Shown here piece after piece: positions 61,709-64,000 of a stretch of 64,000 nt of DNA (its first letter is position 1; each line of letters opens with the position of its first letter). The stretch is from the NCBI GenBank assembly GCA_019930625.1, contig CP082844.1:1302001-1366000 (forward strand). Reading direction: 5' to 3'. The position numbers and the translations under genes are program-made. The notes under the pieces are model-generated. The model did no database searches, was not told where the DNA came from, and saw only the letters and a program-made list of their open reading frames with translations. Source of the stretch: Nocardia asteroides (GTDB lineage: Bacteria; Actinomycetota; Actinomycetes; Mycobacteriales; Mycobacteriaceae).

Positions 61709-62107
61709 ATGACCGCCCAGCGAACCGTCTCGGCCGAGGCCGACGACCCCACGCTGGAAGCCGACGTCTTCGCCCGGAACTGCACGTCACGACCGGTCTT
61801 GCAGAACGTCGCCAGTCGCTGGGGCACCTTGGCGCTGGTCGCGCTGCGCGAAGGCGCCTTCCGGTTCAGCGCCCTGCGCCGACGCGTGGACGGCGTGAGC
61901 GAGCGCATGCTGTCGCAGACCCTCCAGGCACTCGAACGCGACGGCATGGTGCATCGGGAGGTCCTGGAGACCATTCCGCCGCGGGTGGAATACACCCTCA
62001 CCGAACTCGGCGCCGAGGTCGCCGCCCACTTGGAGGCGCTCATCCAGGTGCTGGAGACCAACATGCCGCGGGTGCGCGAGGCCCAAGCGGCCTATCACCG
62101 CGACTGA
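61709..62107 (+). CDS. HxlR family transcriptional regulator
   Basis: About 132 residues. DUF24 winged helix: ARNCTSRPVLQNVASRWGTL then RFSALRRRVDGVSERMLSQT, ALERDGMVHREVLETIPPRV, EYTLTELGAEV. The first Cys is at the position where QorR-type HxlR sensors carry a redox Cys (NC near residue 20), so redox or quinone sensing is possible. Start ATG 61709; the longer frame adds 15 residues. Confidence 0.85.
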   Translation: MTAQRTVSAEADDPTLEADVFARNCTSRPVLQNVASRWGTLALVALREGAFRFSALRRRVDGVSERMLSQTLQALERDGMVHREVLETIPPRVEYTLTELGAEVAAHLEALIQVLETNMPRVREAQAAYHRD

Positions 62108-62153
62108 ACCGCGACGGCGGGAAGAGACCGGCGTCACCGCGGGTTACACGGGC

Positions 62154-62570
62154 ATGGAACTCGCCGCCGCAGTCGCTTTCGCGCGCGACCACCGCAGGTC
62201 CGTGCTCACCACGATCCGCCGCAACGGACGGCCGCAACTGTCCAACGTGCTGCACGTCGTCGGCGATGACGGCCGCATCCGCATCTCCATCACCGCCGAC
62301 CGTGCGAAGTATCACAACCTCGTTCGCGACCCGTGGGCGGCGCTGCACGTGACCCGCGACGACTTCTTCGCCTACACCGTGCTCGAGGGCACGGCCGAGC
62401 TGACCCCCGTCGCCGCCGCGCCCGGCGACCCCACCGTCGACGCGCTCGTCGACTACTACCGCACCGCCACCGGAGAACACCCCGACTGGGACGAGTACCG
62501 CAACGCGATGGTCACCGATCGCCGCGCCTTGGTCCTGTTCACACCGACCCACGCCTACGGCATGCTCTGA
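62154..62570 (+). CDS. PPOX-class F420-dependent oxidoreductase (pyridoxamine-oxidase fold)
   Basis: 138 residues, split-barrel fold. LAAAVAFARDHRRSVLTTIR, GRPQLSNVLHVVGDDGRIRI, YHNLVRDPWAALHVTR and VTDRRALVLFTPTHAYG are typical of the actinobacterial PPOX F420 subgroup. Likely binds F420 or FMN. Start ATG. Follows the HxlR gene by 46 bp but is not clearly co-regulated. Confidence 0.82.
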   Translation: MELAAAVAFARDHRRSVLTTIRRNGRPQLSNVLHVVGDDGRIRISITADRAKYHNLVRDPWAALHVTRDDFFAYTVLEGTAELTPVAAAPGDPTVDALVDYYRTATGEHPDWDEYRNAMVTDRRALVLFTPTHAYGML

Positions 62571-62606
62571 TACAGGGTCGTCGAAGCACCGTTCGCCGGT
62601 CCACGA

Positions 62607-62762
62607 TCACGCGGGCTGGTCTTTGTCCGAGGCCAGCCAGACTTGCAGGTTCTCCGGGTTGATCGGAATCGAGACATGCTCGTGCCCGATCAGCCGTGTG
62701 CCGTTCGACTGTCGAAGGCACACGGTCTCTCGCACCCATATCGCGCTCTGAAACCCTCCCTT
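62607..62762 (-). pseudogene. 3' fragment of a SnoaL-like/NTF2-fold gene
   Basis: The last ~51 codons of a SnoaL/DUF4440-type protein: AIWVRETVCLRQSNGTRLIG, then HEHVSIPINPENLQVWLASD and the stop at 62607. The pattern HEHVS matches the end of that fold. The rest of the protein is missing: upstream the frame runs into a sigJ-like fragment on the opposite strand. Not seen as an intact gene. Confidence 0.55.
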
Positions 62763-63347
62763 GCGCGTTCCCGAGTCCGGCCGCATCTGCCTCGACCTGC
62801 TCGGCTCGGCGAGCGCCAGAGGGGAACGCTATGTGGGCGAGTGGATTCCCGCACCCCTGCCCGACCACGGAGAGTGGACCGGCAACCGGTCCGGCGGCGC
62901 CGCCGACCCCGCCGACCGGATCACCCTCGACGAGTCGGTCGACATGGCGTTCCTCGTCGTGCTCGAATCCATGACCCCGGCCGAGCGCGTGGCCTTCATC
63001 CTGCACGACATCTTCCGCTTCCCCTTCGGACATCAACGCCCTCATCGGCCTGCTCGACCCCGATGCCATCGGAATCGCCGACGGCGGCGGCCAGGCCAAC
63101 GGCCCTCCCGCACCCGATCGAAGGCGGCGAGCGGATTGCTCGCTACATCATCGGTCTCACCGCCAGGACATCCGGCCAAACGATGCTGGAACGCACGGTC
63201 AACGGCCGTCCCGGTCTGGTACTCCAGCTGGGCGAGACCACAGCGACGGTGGTGGCGTTCGAGATCGCGGGCGACCGGATCAAACGCCTCTGGGCCGTCC
63301 GCAATCCCGACAAGCTCCGCCAGTGGACAACCGGAGGCAACGACTGA
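62763..63347 (+). pseudogene. Remnant of a sigJ-like ECF sigma factor gene
   Basis: Segments from three frames resemble SigJ-type ECF proteins. Frame 1 (62782 to about 63028): RICLDLLGSASARGERYVGE, TLDESVDMAFLVVLESMTPA, VAFILHDIFRFPF. Frame 2 (63029 to about 63100): DINALIGLLDPDAIGIADGG, the SnoaL-like C-terminal domain. Frame 3 (about 63103-63347): HPIEGGERIARYIIGL, LERTVNGRPGLVLQLGE, GDRIKRLWAVRNPDKLRQWT. Missing: region 2, the region 4 helix-turn-helix and the linker. So at least one deletion and one frameshift have occurred; the gene cannot make a sigma factor. Confidence 0.72.
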
Positions 63348-63404
63348 GCGAAGGGCCGCGGGATGGCCGACCACGGCCGCATCGGCGGTGGGCCGACGAG
63401 AGAC

Positions 63405-64000
63405 TCAGCGGGACATCAAGTCCGATACGGTGACGAACTGGTAGCCCGCCGCACGCAACTCGGTCACGATGCGCGGGATGGCGTCCAAAGCGGCGGTCGT
63501 ACCGAACATGACGTGCAGCAGGATGATCGAGCCGGGACGGACCTCGGCGAGGGTCTCGGCGACGATGTCGTCCGCGGTGGCGCTCTTCCCGGAATCGGGT
63601 TCGACGTCCCACATCACGGTGGTCCGGTCGTGCTCGGCCAGGTAACGCGGCAGCGTGAACAGCTTCTTGCCGTAGGGCGGGCGGAAGGTGATCGGACCGA
63701 CGTAACCGGTCTTCATGATCTCGGCGTCGGTGCTCTCGACCTCCTCGCGGACCGTGCCGGGGGTGACGAAGACCATCCGCCGATGCGAATAGGTGTGGTT
63801 GCCGATCTCGTGGCCCGCCGCGGCGATCGCCCTGCCGTGCTCCGGGCGCGCCACAAGATCGCGGCCGTTCAGATAGAAGGTGGCCGGAACCTGAGCGGCG
63901 GCGAGCACTTTCAGCACTTCGGGCGCGCGATCTGACGGCCCGTCGTCCAAGGTCAGTGCGACCACCCGCGCGTCGGTGTCCACCCGGCTGACCACGTGAC
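63405..64000 (-). CDS. Polysaccharide deacetylase (NodB fold), N-terminus beyond window
   Basis: About 197 residues visible. NodB motifs are intact: LTLDDGPSDRAPEVLKVL (motif 1, catalytic Asp), GHEIGNHTYSHRRM (motif 2, HxxxH zinc site), FRPPYGKK (motif 3), WDVEPDSGKSA (motif 4), ILLHVMFG (motif 5 His). The frame is open past the right edge; an N-terminal signal or anchor is expected upstream. Unlike PuuE at 11574 this has cell-wall or chitin-deacetylase type motifs. Substrate unknown. Confidence 0.85.
   Translation of the reverse strand, partial: HVVSRVDTDARVVALTLDDGPSDRAPEVLKVLAAAQVPATFYLNGRDLVARPEHGRAIAAAGHEIGNHTYSHRRMVFVTPGTVREEVESTDAEIMKTGYVGPITFRPPYGKKLFTLPRYLAEHDRTTVMWDVEPDSGKSATADDIVAETLAEVRPGSIILLHVMFGTTAALDAIPRIVTELRAAGYQFVTVSDLMSR

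Noticed and set aside
1..64000. CRISPR arrays, tRNA, rRNA, prophage or IS elements
   Set aside because: No regularly spaced repeats, no tRNA-like cloverleaf in the few intergenic gaps, and no transposase, integrase or phage structural gene was found.

Overview
The window is 64 kb of GC-rich actinobacterial chromosome. Several things point to Nocardia or a very close mycolata relative: an Icl1-type isocitrate lyase followed by FadB2, a RamB-type regulator, a FadE5-type acyl-CoA dehydrogenase, a pitA / small membrane protein / DUF3349 block arranged as in mycobacteria, DUF397 and DUF5753 helix-turn-helix genes, and a DUF4254-type protein. I saw no tRNA, rRNA, CRISPR array, insertion sequence or prophage. 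Almost all of the sequence is coding.

Layout. 1-6.2 kb: the end of an alcohol dehydrogenase, an AI-2E-type membrane protein, a PapA-like acyltransferase divergent from a TetR regulator, a TPR protein, and a VOC-TetR pair with a perfect 16-bp palindromic operator. 6.3-11.5 kb: a full-length MetE homologue that has lost its non-histidine zinc ligands, then fadB2 and aceA, with candidate RamB and CRP/GlxR sites upstream of aceA. 11.6-23.7 kb: purine catabolism (uraD, hiuH, uricase, 8-oxoguanine-type deaminase, a three-domain xanthine dehydrogenase, a CitE-like DUF6986 protein, allantoicase, PuuE allantoinase) with divergent molybdenum-cofactor genes (mocA-like, xdhC-like). 23.7-28.1 kb: an NMT1/SsuA-type ABC importer and a PnuC-like transporter. 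28.1-38.1 kb: an amino-sugar locus that reads best as N-acetylgalactosamine use (DeoR regulator, CUT1-type importer without its own ATPase, SIS isomerase/deaminase, ROK kinase, NagA-type deacetylase, PfkB kinase, class II aldolase). 38.2-43 kb: small DNA-binding and hypothetical genes, then the DUF3349/pitA block. 43.1-51.6 kb: a secreted lipase, an ATP-dependent DNA ligase, ramB, an MFS transporter divergent from a TetR with an unusual C-terminus, and fadE5. 51.9-57.8 kb: the urea importer urtABCDE with a GntR regulator. 57.8-64 kb: a NERD membrane protein, several small redox/VOC/regulator pairs, the remains of a sigJ-like gene abutting the remains of a SnoaL-like gene, and a truncated polysaccharide deacetylase.

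How it fits together. Much of the window concerns nitrogen and C2 metabolism. Purines are oxidised to urate, then to allantoin, allantoate and ureidoglycolate; the products are urea and glyoxylate. The urt operon imports urea, and aceA belongs to the glyoxylate cycle. RamB, known in relatives as an acetate/glyoxylate regulator, is encoded 35 kb from aceA. The most unusual items are the zinc-ligand-less MetE paralogue, the CitE-like protein inside the purine operon, and an XdhC-like chaperone without its usual cysteines.
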